From: Achromobacter kerstersii
GTDB taxonomy: Bacteria > Pseudomonadota > Gammaproteobacteria > Burkholderiales > Burkholderiaceae_B
Length of the DNA stretch: 64,000 nucleotides
NCBI RefSeq assembly: GCF_902859595.1
Contig: NZ_CADIJQ010000014.1
Location: 47,836 to 111,835, forward strand
Reading direction: 5' to 3'
Both the position numbers and the translations under genes were made by a program. The number at the start of each line of letters is the position of its first letter. Positions within the stretch are counted from its first letter, which is position 1. Shown here in pieces: positions 16,303-25,600 of the stretch. The notes below the pieces were generated by a model. It was not told the origin of the DNA. It worked only from the letters and a program-made list of their open reading frames with translations, and made no database searches.

Positions 16303-17235
16303 ATGAACCGAATGCTGCCCGGCACCCGCGCGTTACGCACCTTCGAAGCCGCCGCACGCCATCTGAATTTCACCCGGGCCGCCGACGAGGTCGGGCTGAC
16401 ACCCGCCGCCGTCAGCTACCAGATCAAAGAGATCGAAGCGCAACTGGACATCGTGCTGTTCACGCGCACCAGCCGCAGCATCCAGTTGACGCCGGCGGGG
16501 GTGGTGCTGTTTGACGCGACGACAGACGCGCTCGATACCCTGCATCGCGCGGCCGCCAAAGCGCGGCGCATGAGCCGCGGGGCCGGGCATCTGCGCGTGT
16601 CCGTCGGCGCTCGCTTCGCCACAAACTGGCTGCTGCCGCGCCTGCCGGCGTTTCGCGACGCGCACCCGGGGCTTGAGCTGACGTTCGATATCAGCGACGC
16701 CGTGCGCGACTTCGATGCGGAGGATGTGGACATCGCCATCCGCTTCGGCGCGGGCCACACCCCCGGCGCGATCTCGCATCGCTTGTTCCATACCATCGTC
16801 GTGCCGGTGTGCAGCCCGGCGTTGCTCGAACAGAGCCCCGCGCTGGTCTCGCCGCGCGACCTGTTCAACCACACCTTGTGCTTTGTGGACTGCAAACCCG
16901 GCGGCATCGTCTGGCCGAATTGGCCGATGTGGATGGCGGCGGCCGGTATCGACGATTTCGACGACAGCCGCAGCGTTGCGTTCACGGAATCCAGTCACGT
17001 CGTGCAAGCCGTGATCGATGGCGGGGCCGTTGGGCTGGTGGAATGGGAACTGGTCGAACGCGATGTGCAGGCCGGCCGCCTGGTACGTCTGTTCGAGGTG
17101 GGCGTGCGGGTGGCGCCGCAGTACGCCTATCACCTCGTGTACCCCGAAGGCAGCGATGCCGATCCCCGCGTGTCCGCGCTCCGGGACTGGATATTGAATC
17201 TTGTCGGGCAAACGTCTACGCATATTGCACCGTAG
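16303..17235 (+). CDS. LysR-family regulator (GcvA-like)
   Basis: A 310-residue regulator. The N-terminal helix-turn-helix reads LRTFEAAARHLNFTRAADEVGLTPAAVSYQIKEIE, and the effector domain contains DVDIAIRFGAGHTPG, characteristic of the GcvA subgroup. The frame is open upstream to 16051 but that part overlaps the aminotransferase; the ATG at 16303 gives the canonical N-terminus. It is divergent from the class IV aminotransferase across about 105 bases, the usual LysR-target layout. Confidence 0.92.
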   Translation: MNRMLPGTRALRTFEAAARHLNFTRAADEVGLTPAAVSYQIKEIEAQLDIVLFTRTSRSIQLTPAGVVLFDATTDALDTLHRAAAKARRMSRGAGHLRVSVGARFATNWLLPRLPAFRDAHPGLELTFDISDAVRDFDAEDVDIAIRFGAGHTPGAISHRLFHTIVVPVCSPALLEQSPALVSPRDLFNHTLCFVDCKPGGIVWPNWPMWMAAAGIDDFDDSRSVAFTESSHVVQAVIDGGAVGLVEWELVERDVQAGRLVRLFEVGVRVAPQYAYHLVYPEGSDADPRVSALRDWILNLVGQTSTHIAP

Positions 17236-17286
17236 ATGTAGAGGTTCACAGCACATTGGTGCCATGAATAGAACAGTTTGTTCCGT

Positions 17287-17306
17287 CCAAAATCGGCCAT
17301 TTTTGG
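17287..17306 (+). terminator. weak terminator-like hairpin after the LysR gene
   Basis: CCAAAA (17287-17292) pairs with TTTTGG (17301-17306), with the T-run inside the second arm. It is short and weak. Confidence 0.35.
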
Positions 17307-17394
17307 GCGGGGACTAGTGCGTCCGTCATGGGCCTGCCGGTAGAATCCCTCCGCATATCACCCCCTATCTACCAGTCGAAAGGTCCATATTCTT

Positions 17395-17994
17395 ATGAGC
17401 AACGCATATCTCGACGCACTCAAGAAGCGCCGCACGCAGTATTCGCTGGGCCGCAACCTGTCGGCCTCCAAAGAAGAACTGGCAACCCTGATCCAAGACG
17501 CGATCAAGCACAGCCCCTCGTCGTTCAATTCGCAAAGCTCGCGCGCCGTCATCCTGTTTGGCGCTGAAAGCGTGAAGCTCTGGGATCTGGCCATCGAAGA
17601 AGTGCGCAAGGTGGCGCCGGCCGAAGGGTTCGACAAGACCGAAGCCAAGCTCAAGAGCTTTGCCGCTGGCGTGGGCACCGTGCTGTTCTTCGAAGACCAG
17701 GACGTTGTGCGCAGCCTGCAAGAAAAGTTTGCGTTGTACGCCGACAACTTCCCCGTGTGGTCGGAACAGTCGGGCGGCATGGCCCAGCTGTCGGTCTGGG
17801 CTGCGCTGGCCAACGCTGATGTCGGCGCCAGCCTGCAACACTACAACCCGCTGATCGACGGCGTAGTGGCGCGTGAATGGAAGGTGCCGGCTTCGTGGAA
17901 GCTGCGCGCGCAAATGCCGTTCGGCTCGAACGAAAACGGCTTTGGCGACAAGCCCTTCATGGACGACGCCGAGCGTTTCCGCGTGGTCGGCTGA
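17395..17994 (+). CDS. nitroreductase-family oxidoreductase
   Basis: A 199-residue FMN enzyme of the compact Hbn1/FRP-like nitroreductase type. Visible signatures are the N-terminal RRTQYSLG and the FMN-contact segment HSPSSFNSQSSRAVILFG. A later region, ADVGASLQHYNPLIDGVVAREWKVPASWKLRAQMPFG, matches the dimer and flavin-binding part of the family. It probably reduces quinones or nitro compounds with NAD(P)H in the cytosol. It stands alone and ends in a good terminator. Confidence 0.88.
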   Translation: MSNAYLDALKKRRTQYSLGRNLSASKEELATLIQDAIKHSPSSFNSQSSRAVILFGAESVKLWDLAIEEVRKVAPAEGFDKTEAKLKSFAAGVGTVLFFEDQDVVRSLQEKFALYADNFPVWSEQSGGMAQLSVWAALANADVGASLQHYNPLIDGVVAREWKVPASWKLRAQMPFGSNENGFGDKPFMDDAERFRVVG

Positions 17995-18041
17995 ATCAAA
18001 TCGCCGGGACGCCGTCAGGCGTCTGCATGACGGCAGGTCTC

Positions 18042-18079
18042 AAACCCGCATTGCCCATCAAGGGGAATGCGGGTTTTTT
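18042..18079 (+). terminator. rho-independent terminator after nitroreductase
   Basis: Stem AAACCCGCATT/AATGCGGGTTT (18042-18052 with 18066-18076) followed by a T-rich run. Confidence 0.92.
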
Positions 18080-18150
18080 CATCGGTGCATAATGTCCGCT
18101 GACCCGCCCGCATTCTGACCGTGGCAGGGCTTGCTTAACCGCGCCGCCAC

Positions 18151-19233
18151 ATGCGCGCACGCTTCGAGGAGATGCCGTTGGACCCGATACTTGCCGGACT
18201 GTCGAGATCACTGCCGCAGGCCAAGACCGTCGAGCAATTGACCCGCCCGTTGTTGGACATGCTGGGCAGCGTCACAGGATTGGAATCCACCTATCTCACC
18301 TCTATCGATTTGGCGGCCGACTTGCAGCATGTGCGCTTTGCACGCAATGCGGGCGATATGCAGATTCCGGAAGGCTTGTCGGTGCCGTGGTCCGACACGC
18401 TATGCAAACGTGCGCTGGAAGAAGGCCGCCTGTGTACCAGCGACGTCGCCAATTGCTGGCCCGACTCCGAAGCCGCCCGCCAACTGGGCATCCAGACCTA
18501 CGTGAGCGCGCCCGTTCGTACCGATGAAGGCACGCTGCTTGGGACGCTTTGCGCAGCCAGCGCGCAACAACACCAGATCCCGCCGCAGGCCGAAGTGGTG
18601 CTGAAGCTGTTCTCCAACGTGATCGCCAATTTCCTGGAACGTGAAATCCTGATGGAGCAGTTGCAGGCCGCGAATGTCCAGCTGCTGTCCTACGCGCTGA
18701 CTGATCCGCTGACGGGCCTGCCCAATCGCCGCGCCTTGTATGAAGAACTTGAGCGCCTTGAAAAGCGGGCGCTGCGAGAAGGCGGAAGCGTCCTGGTCGG
18801 CGTGATTGACCTGGACGGCTTCAAAGGCATCAACGATACCTACGGCCACCAGCAGGGCGACGTGTTCCTGCAAGAGATTTCACGCCGGCTGGCCAGCACC
18901 TTGCGCACGTCCGACATGCTGGGCCGCATCGGCGGCGACGAGTTCGTGCTGATCGGCCCCGGCCCGGCCATTGAACGCGGCAACATCGGCCCCGGCGGCG
19001 AAGCGCAACGCGGCGAAGCCGAAGACGCCGCCCGCGCGCTGGAAGAACGCGCTACGGCGGCCACCATCGGCCGCTATCAGTTGGGCGATGCGGTCGTGCC
19101 CTACGAGGGCGCCAGCGTCGGCGTGGTGGCCGTCGACCCGCGCGGCTTGGACGCCGAATCCGCCGTCCGCCTGGCAGATGCCCGCATGTACGAAATCAAG
19201 CGGGCGCGCAAAGGGGCGCGGACGATACATTGA
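18151..19233 (+). CDS. GAF-GGDEF diguanylate cyclase
   Basis: A 360-residue cytosolic signalling protein. A GAF domain (about 20-170) is followed by a GGDEF domain with intact active site GGDEF (261-265), so it should make cyclic di-GMP from GTP. An RxxD inhibitory site (R252-D255) sits at the canonical five-residue spacing upstream, which implies product feedback. A 25-residue Gly/Glu-rich insertion (around ERGNIGPGGEAQRGEAEDAA) interrupts the cyclase domain after the GGDEF strand. There is no membrane segment, so the GAF domain senses a cytosolic ligand. An ATG at 18172 is an alternative start. Confidence 0.93.
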   Translation: MRARFEEMPLDPILAGLSRSLPQAKTVEQLTRPLLDMLGSVTGLESTYLTSIDLAADLQHVRFARNAGDMQIPEGLSVPWSDTLCKRALEEGRLCTSDVANCWPDSEAARQLGIQTYVSAPVRTDEGTLLGTLCAASAQQHQIPPQAEVVLKLFSNVIANFLEREILMEQLQAANVQLLSYALTDPLTGLPNRRALYEELERLEKRALREGGSVLVGVIDLDGFKGINDTYGHQQGDVFLQEISRRLASTLRTSDMLGRIGGDEFVLIGPGPAIERGNIGPGGEAQRGEAEDAARALEERATAATIGRYQLGDAVVPYEGASVGVVAVDPRGLDAESAVRLADARMYEIKRARKGARTIH

Positions 19234-19248
19234 GGGGTAATAGCCCCA

Positions 19249-20187
19249 TCACCGATACGCACGCTCCGCTGCCGACCACTTCAGCGTCTTGCGCCACTTG
19301 CCGCCTTGCTGGCGCAATTGCAGATCAAAGTACCCGTCCGTCTTCTCCGGCAGCACCACCAGGATGTTGCTGGCGTCGGACATGTCGTGGTCGCGTGTGC
19401 CATCGGGGTGCCAATCCCCCGCGATGGATTTGAAGAACGACATGGGTTGTGCGAAGACCACGCGCAGCGTGGGGCCGTCGATGTGGAACAGGTACAGGGC
19501 TTCGAAGTTGGCGCCGCCGCCTGAATAGCCTTCGCTCCATCCGGCGCGCACGCCGAAGGCCACGGCGCCGGGGGCGATCTTGTAGGCGGCCAAGTCGAAG
19601 CGCTTCCATTCGGTGGGTACCGACAGCAGCGGGGCTTTCGCGTCTTCAGTGGCCAGGTCTTGGGGCAAGTCGATGTCGGTGTCGCTCCAATCGGTAGGCG
19701 TCTTGACGGGGCCATCGGTGCGCGCAAGCAAGGTGGGTGCTGCGCCGGGCGTCGTGCCGAACACGCCGAACCAGACGCCGTTCTTCTCATCGTCGCTAGA
19801 CAAATCGGCGCATTCTCCGCCGCCAAATTTGAGCAATTGCGCCGCGCGTTCGGGCGTCGACGCCAGGCACACCATTGCGACGAACGTTCCGCCGCGTTGC
19901 GCCCAGGGCTTTGCGCCAGCGACCACAAGGCGCGTGGGATCTTGGCCGGGGGCCAATTGCTGCACCAGGTATTCGCGCGTGAAGCCGGGGGGCAAGGCAA
20001 CGCCCAGCCCGTCGGGTTGGGGTGCGCCGCTCATCTGGCTGTCGTACATTCTGCGGGCGTCTTCCGTTTGGAGGGCGCTGCGGGCCTTGTCCAGGGATGG
20101 CACGGTGGTGTCGGCCGATGCGGGAAGGCAGGGCAGGCCGGTGCCGAACAGGGAAGACAACAATAGCGATGCGAGTCGGTTGCGCAT
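19249..20187 (-). CDS. exported protein, unknown function
   Basis: A 312-residue protein from the ATG at 20187, which gives a clean signal peptide (MRNRLASLLLSSLFGTGLPCLPASA). The mature part has no motif I recognise; it is a mixed alpha/beta protein with WSEGYSGGGANFEALYLFHIDG and a basic, Trp-containing end. The frame extends upstream to 20319, but that would bury the signal peptide. It is divergent from the ClpP-like gene and convergent with the cyclase gene. Confidence 0.7.
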   Translation of the reverse strand: MRNRLASLLLSSLFGTGLPCLPASADTTVPSLDKARSALQTEDARRMYDSQMSGAPQPDGLGVALPPGFTREYLVQQLAPGQDPTRLVVAGAKPWAQRGGTFVAMVCLASTPERAAQLLKFGGGECADLSSDDEKNGVWFGVFGTTPGAAPTLLARTDGPVKTPTDWSDTDIDLPQDLATEDAKAPLLSVPTEWKRFDLAAYKIAPGAVAFGVRAGWSEGYSGGGANFEALYLFHIDGPTLRVVFAQPMSFFKSIAGDWHPDGTRDHDMSDASNILVVLPEKTDGYFDLQLRQQGGKWRKTLKWSAAERAYR

Positions 20188-20375
20188 GGGAAGGAAGCGG
20201 TCTCGGTAGAGGAGGCCGGCGCAGGATAGCCCGGGCGCACGTTTCAGAACGTTGAACTCTGTTTCTATTTTGTAAGTTGATTTCATGCAAAATGGCGCGC
20301 TGCTGGCGACGACAGGCAAGACGCTTCGGCGATGCCTGATAAATTTGCGCCTTCCCCGGCGATAGAACAGATCCG

Positions 20376-21656
20376 ATGCTTAAAAGAACACTAACGGCTT
20401 TTGGAATGGGCGCGGCGATGTCCCTGGCGGGCACGGCGGCGTCCTACGCGCAGGCCCCGCAGCAGGCGTCCGCGCAAGCGCCACAGCCGTCGGAACCGTC
20501 CGAGCGTTACGGCCCCTTTGTCTACTTTCCCAGCGCGCCCAACCTGCTCGTCTACAACACGGGCGTGGGCGCCAACGACATGCTGCACCTGAAAAAGGTG
20601 CTGCGCGAGCACCCGTCCATTGCCACGCTGGTATTGCAGAACAACGGCGGCGGGCTGGTGCATATGGGGCTGATCATTGGTGAAGAAGTCTACGAGCGCG
20701 GGCTGAATACCTACATTCCCAAAGACAGCTATTGCGCATCCGCATGCGCGTTCGTGTTCTTTGCCGGGCGTCAGCGCGTGGCGGACGGGCGTTTGGGCGT
20801 GCATCAGATCACCTCGCCCGAGATGACGAGCGAACAGGCGCAGTTGGGCGTGTCGGACATTGTGGCGACCTTGCCGAAGTACGGCGTGTCGGCGGATGTG
20901 CTGGGCATCATGTTCAGTACGCCTTCGAAAGAGATGTACTTCTTCTCGCCGCAGGAGATCGCCAAGTACGGCATCAACCGGACGGGGAACACGCAGACGG
21001 CACAGCGCAGCGCACCGCAAGGCGGGCACGTTTACGCGCCAGCGGCAGCGACGGCACAGTCGCAATCGCAGCCACAGCCGCAGCCGCAGCCGCAGCCGCA
21101 ATCGCAACCGCAACCGCAATCGCAATCGCAGCCGCAACCGCAATCGCAGCCGCAATCGCAATCGCAGCCACAGCCACAGCCCCAACCCCAAGCCCCCGTT
21201 CAATCCGCGCATTCAGGACCGGCGCCGGCCGCCACCCCCACGCTGCAAAAGGACGCCGCACCGGCTCCGCTGACCGATGAGCAGCGGGCGATCAACGCGG
21301 CGGCCCTGATGATTCAAACGGGCGCGGGCAACAACGAAGACGCGCTGAAATTCACGCGTGAGTTCTACGCGGATACGGTCGACTACTTCAAGAAGCGGCG
21401 TCCGAAGTCGGAAATCCTGGCGGATAAGGAAGCGTACTTTGCGCGTTGGCCTATTCGCCGGTTCACCGTGGACCAGACCTCGCTGGTGGCGCGTTGCACC
21501 GACGGCCGCTGCCTGGTGGCCGGCATCTACGACTACAAGGTTTCCAGCCCGAAGCGCGGTAAAACCGCTTCTGGCACCTCGAACTTCACCTACGTGCTGG
21601 ACTTGCGCAACAACTATCGCATCGTGATGGAAGACAGTGAAGTCATCAGCCGCTAA
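20376..21656 (+). CDS. exported ClpP-like protein with Gln/Pro/Ser linker
   Basis: A 426-residue secreted protein. A signal peptide (1-26) precedes a ClpP/crotonase-fold domain of the COG3904 type (about 45-205). Its likely catalytic serine is S122 in DSYCASACAFVFFAG and the histidine H143 in GVHQ. Residues about 228-272 are a low-complexity Gln-Pro/Gln-Ser tract. A C-terminal alpha/beta domain (about 295-425: EFYADTVDYFKKRRPKSEI...YFARWP) follows. It probably acts in the periplasm as a peptidase or binding protein. The LprI-like gene lies 36 bases downstream. Confidence 0.82.
   Translation: MLKRTLTAFGMGAAMSLAGTAASYAQAPQQASAQAPQPSEPSERYGPFVYFPSAPNLLVYNTGVGANDMLHLKKVLREHPSIATLVLQNNGGGLVHMGLIIGEEVYERGLNTYIPKDSYCASACAFVFFAGRQRVADGRLGVHQITSPEMTSEQAQLGVSDIVATLPKYGVSADVLGIMFSTPSKEMYFFSPQEIAKYGINRTGNTQTAQRSAPQGGHVYAPAAATAQSQSQPQPQPQPQPQSQPQPQSQSQPQPQSQPQSQSQPQPQPQPQAPVQSAHSGPAPAATPTLQKDAAPAPLTDEQRAINAAALMIQTGAGNNEDALKFTREFYADTVDYFKKRRPKSEILADKEAYFARWPIRRFTVDQTSLVARCTDGRCLVAGIYDYKVSSPKRGKTASGTSNFTYVLDLRNNYRIVMEDSEVISR
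21059..21195 (+). repeat. in-frame hexanucleotide repeat (Gln-Pro / Gln-Ser)
   Basis: About 22 imperfect copies of a 6-bp unit (CAGCCG, CAATCG, CAGCCA and variants) encode the PQ/SQ linker of the ClpP-like protein. The unit length keeps frame, so slippage would change linker length only. Confidence 0.9.
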
Positions 21657-21692
21657 GCCGAACCGGCAGGCCCTTGTAAAGAGAAGAACGCA

Positions 21693-22523
21693 ATGAAATT
21701 GGCATGTTCCGCAGTAAAAGCCGTGTTCCTGACCGGCTTGTTCGCGCTGTCCGCGCCAGCGATGGCGATCAATTGCGCCAAGGCTGGCACCGCCGTCGAA
21801 AAGCTGATCTGCTCAGACAAGAAAACCGTGGCGGCCGATGCCAAGCTGAATCGCGCCTACCAGGCGATCTTGAAGCTGGCGCCGGACGACAGCATCCGCG
21901 CGATGCTGGTGGCCAGCCAGAAGCGGTGGCTCGAAGCGCGTGACCGGGCGCTGGACCGTCTGCTCAGGGACCCGGACGGCGTGCCTGACGACAAGAGCAT
22001 GGGTGAGATTGCGCGTGAGCTGATCGAGAACCGTATCGGGCAGTTCCAGGAATCCGGCAGGGGGACCGTCGCACCCACCATGATTCGCCAGGCGCAACAG
22101 CAACAGACGTTCCAGTCGCGATTCACGGGCGGCGCTTTCGCGGGCTATTGGACGACTTGCGACGTGCTGCCCGGTGACGACGTTGACTACGCCTGCTTTG
22201 CCATTCGCCACTACCAAAACAATGACCGCGTGTGCTCGGTGGACGAGTCCTGGGCGTCGGGGGCGGTCTACACCAAGCGCTACGTCGCCAACGTGGTGGA
22301 TGGCAAGCCGCATGTCATCGCGTCGTGCTCGTTCAGCAGCGCCGATGAAGCCTGCGCCACGGTCGGCGACACGAAAGCGAATTGGAACCGCAAGCCTGAA
22401 GCGCCGCAATACGTGTATGCCGACAAGCCTTTGCCGAAGCTGGATGGCGAGATCGACGCGTCGGACGATACCGAATGGGTGCAGGCCTGTCTGACGGACC
22501 CCGGGTATCCGCCCGCGCAATAG
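21693..22523 (+). CDS. exported LprI-domain protein
   Basis: A 276-residue protein with a signal peptide (1-25). The LprI-type N-terminal domain includes INCAKAGTAVEKLICSDKKTVAADAKLNRAYQAIL, with C28 and C40, and SQKRWLEARDR. This family includes a mycobacterial lysozyme inhibitor, but many members have no tested role. The remaining 140 residues contain several cysteines (TTCDVL, YACFAIRHY, RVCSV, ASCSF, EACATV, QACL) and no known motif. The gene is probably co-transcribed with the ClpP-like gene. Confidence 0.82.
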   Translation: MKLACSAVKAVFLTGLFALSAPAMAINCAKAGTAVEKLICSDKKTVAADAKLNRAYQAILKLAPDDSIRAMLVASQKRWLEARDRALDRLLRDPDGVPDDKSMGEIARELIENRIGQFQESGRGTVAPTMIRQAQQQQTFQSRFTGGAFAGYWTTCDVLPGDDVDYACFAIRHYQNNDRVCSVDESWASGAVYTKRYVANVVDGKPHVIASCSFSSADEACATVGDTKANWNRKPEAPQYVYADKPLPKLDGEIDASDDTEWVQACLTDPGYPPAQ

Positions 22524-22689
22524 TTCAACGGGCAGCGGGCTGTATTAAGGCTCATGCCCGTCGATATTTACGCTGATCAGCAAAACTTTCTGTTTCCAGA
22601 GGGCAGAGGCTCCATCGCGTCTTAAAATCCGGCATTGCAGATTTTCGCGGCCCGCATTGATGGCCTCGAAACCGAACCGAGAGATATCG

Positions 22690-25600
22690 ATGGATAAGCG
22701 ACAAGACCTGGAACCGCTGGCGATCCAGGACGGCGCGGCGCAGGCGGGCGCAGGGCTCACAGGCCCCGCGCAGACCGGCGCAGTTCAGGCCGGCACTGCG
22801 CCTGCTACCGCGTTGCACACGGCAGGGTCGAACACGCCCGACGCCATCGCCGACGCCGACGCCATCGCCATCGATATCGAAGCCGATCCCACGCTGGGCT
22901 ACGCCTCGATTCAAAACGCGGTTCCCGTCGTTCGCACGTTGCGCGTGACGAACCGGTCGGCGCATACCTTCGAGAATATTGAAGTCCGGCTGCGCTGCAA
23001 TCCCGCCTTCGCCCTTCCTGTGACGCTGCGCTTTGACGTGCTGGTGCCAGGAGAAATCCGCAGAATTTCTCCGCTGGACTTGACGCCCGACCACGCCTAC
23101 GTGGCCGACTTGCAAGAAGCCGTGCGCGCCAGCATCGACGTAGTGGTGCAGTCAGGCACGCAGGAATTGGGCCGGGCATCGCAAGCGATTTCCGTGCTGG
23201 CGTATGACCAATGGGCTGGCACGCGTGCCTTGCCGGAATTGTTGGCCGCGTTTTCCATGCCGAACAATCCGGCTGTGGATGTGCTGATCGGCAAGGCGTC
23301 CAAGCTGCTGCGCGCGCAGCACGCCGATCTGCAAATGAACGGCTACCAGTCCAAAAGCCGCGATGTGGTGTGGAAGCAGGTGTCCGCCATCTACAGCACG
23401 CTGGCCGCAGAATCGCTGCATTACGCCGAACCGCCCGCGTCGTTTGGGGTGGACGGCCAGAAGATTCGCACGCCGGATCGCATCATGGACGCCCGGGTGG
23501 CGACGTGCCTGGATCTGGCGATGCTGTTCTCGTCCTGCCTGGAGCAGGCGGGCTTGCGCCCGGTCATTCTGATGAAGGACGGGCACGCCTGGGTAGGCGT
23601 GTGGCTGCATCAGGCCTGTTTTGCTGACCCGTTGACGGACGACGTGCAAGCCGTCAGAAAGCGCGTGGACAGCGGCGAATTCCTGGTGTTTGAAACCACC
23701 GGCATCGCGCAGCATCCGAACTTTCGCCCGTCGTTGCGGCGCGCATTGGAGCAGGGCGCAGCCCATCTGCGCGAAGAGAACACCTTCCGTTACGCCATCG
23801 ATGTGCATCGCGCGCGTGAATTGCAGATCAAGCCGCTGCCGTCGCGCGTGGTCTCGGTAGCGCCCACGGATGCGGATGACGCCGAACGCCCCGCCGCCAT
23901 CGAACCCACGCCCGAGCTGCCGCCGCTGGACCCGGAATTTGTGATCAGCCTGGAGCCCGCCGACGACACGCCGGAAGGCCGGCTGGCCAAGTGGAAGTCG
24001 CGCCTGCTCGACCTGACGCTGCGCAACCGTCTGTTGAACTTCAAGCTGACCAAGTCCACCTTGCCGCTTGTGGTGCCGGATCTGGCGCAGCTGGAAGACG
24101 CCATTGTCGACGGCAGCGAATTCCGCATCCGTCCGTTGCCTGCCGCCCTGATGGATGGCAGCGACCCGCGTGTGGCCGATGTGCATGTCAGCCGAGGCGG
24201 CCGCGCGCCGCTGGATGACATGGCGCTGGACGCGTTGGGCAACAAGGAACTGATTGCGCGCGTCACCCAAGAGGCGCTGGACGCCAACCTATTGACCATC
24301 TTCGGCGCAGCGCGCACCGGGCTGGAAGAGGGCGGCGCGAACACGTTGTACCTGGCGATGGGCATGCTGCGCTGGACCGAAAGCCCCGGTGCGGAAAGCG
24401 CGCATCTGGCGCCGCTTATCCTGGTGCCGGTGTCGCTGCAACGGCAGTCGGTGCGCAGCGGCTTCCGGTTGGTGCGCCATGACGACGAGACCATCATCAA
24501 CCCCACGTTGCTGCAGATGCTGCGCAACAACTACGAACTGCGCATTCCGGGCCTGGACATCCTGCCCGCTGATGACAAGGGCGTCGATGTGGCTCGTGTG
24601 TTGCAGGCGTTCCGGCTGGCCGTGCGGGAAATCGCGGGCTGGGAGGTGCTGGAACAGGTGCACTTGGGGATCTTCTCGTTCACCAAGTACCTGATGTGGA
24701 AAGACCTGCAAGACCGTACCGAGCAGCTGAAAGCCAATCGTGTCGTCAAGCATCTGATTGATCACCCGGGGCAGGCGTTTGCAAAAGAACCCTTCGATCA
24801 ACGCTTTGACCGCCTGGACGAAAGCTACAAACCCGAAGACCTGCTGACGCCGCTGCTGTCTGATTCCTCGCAGCTGAAGGCGATCTGCGCGGTGGACGCG
24901 GGACGCGACCTGGTGCTGGAAGGGCCGCCGGGTACGGGCAAGAGCCAGACCATCACGAACCTGATCGCGCATCTGCTCGCGCGCGGCAAGACGGTGTTGT
25001 TCGTCTCGGAAAAAATGGCCGCGCTGGAAGTCGTGCACCGCCGTTTGGCCAATATCGGCCTGGGCCCGTTCTGCCTGGAACTGCATTCGTCCAAGGCGCG
25101 TAAATCCGAGGTGCTGCAACAGCTGGGCCGCGCGCTGGACCATAGCGGCCAGCGCACAAGCGACGATTGGGCGCGCGAAGCCGAACGCCTGACGGTGCTG
25201 CGCCAGGACTTGAACGGGCTGGTCGACGCGTTGCATCACACGCATTCCAATGGCCTGACGGTGTATGACGCCATTGGCACCTGCATTCAGAACGCGGGCA
25301 AGGAGCCGTCGCCCATGTTCTGGGCGGATGCGCACGCGCACCATTACAAAGACCTTGCGCAACTGCGCGAGACGGCGCGCCGCATGTCGACCTTGTCCAA
25401 AGAGCTGGGCGTGCTGCATGGCCATCCGCTGGCGCATATCGGCATGGCCGAATGGAGCCCCAGCTGGCAAGACGCGCTGCTGGCCGCGGCGCAGGCGCTG
25501 GAGCAGGCAGTGGCAGGCTTTCAGGCGCAGGCCGTGGTGGCGGGCGACGGCGTCGGCGTGCCGGCGCAAGGGTTGAGCCTGGATGCCTACGCCCATCTGG

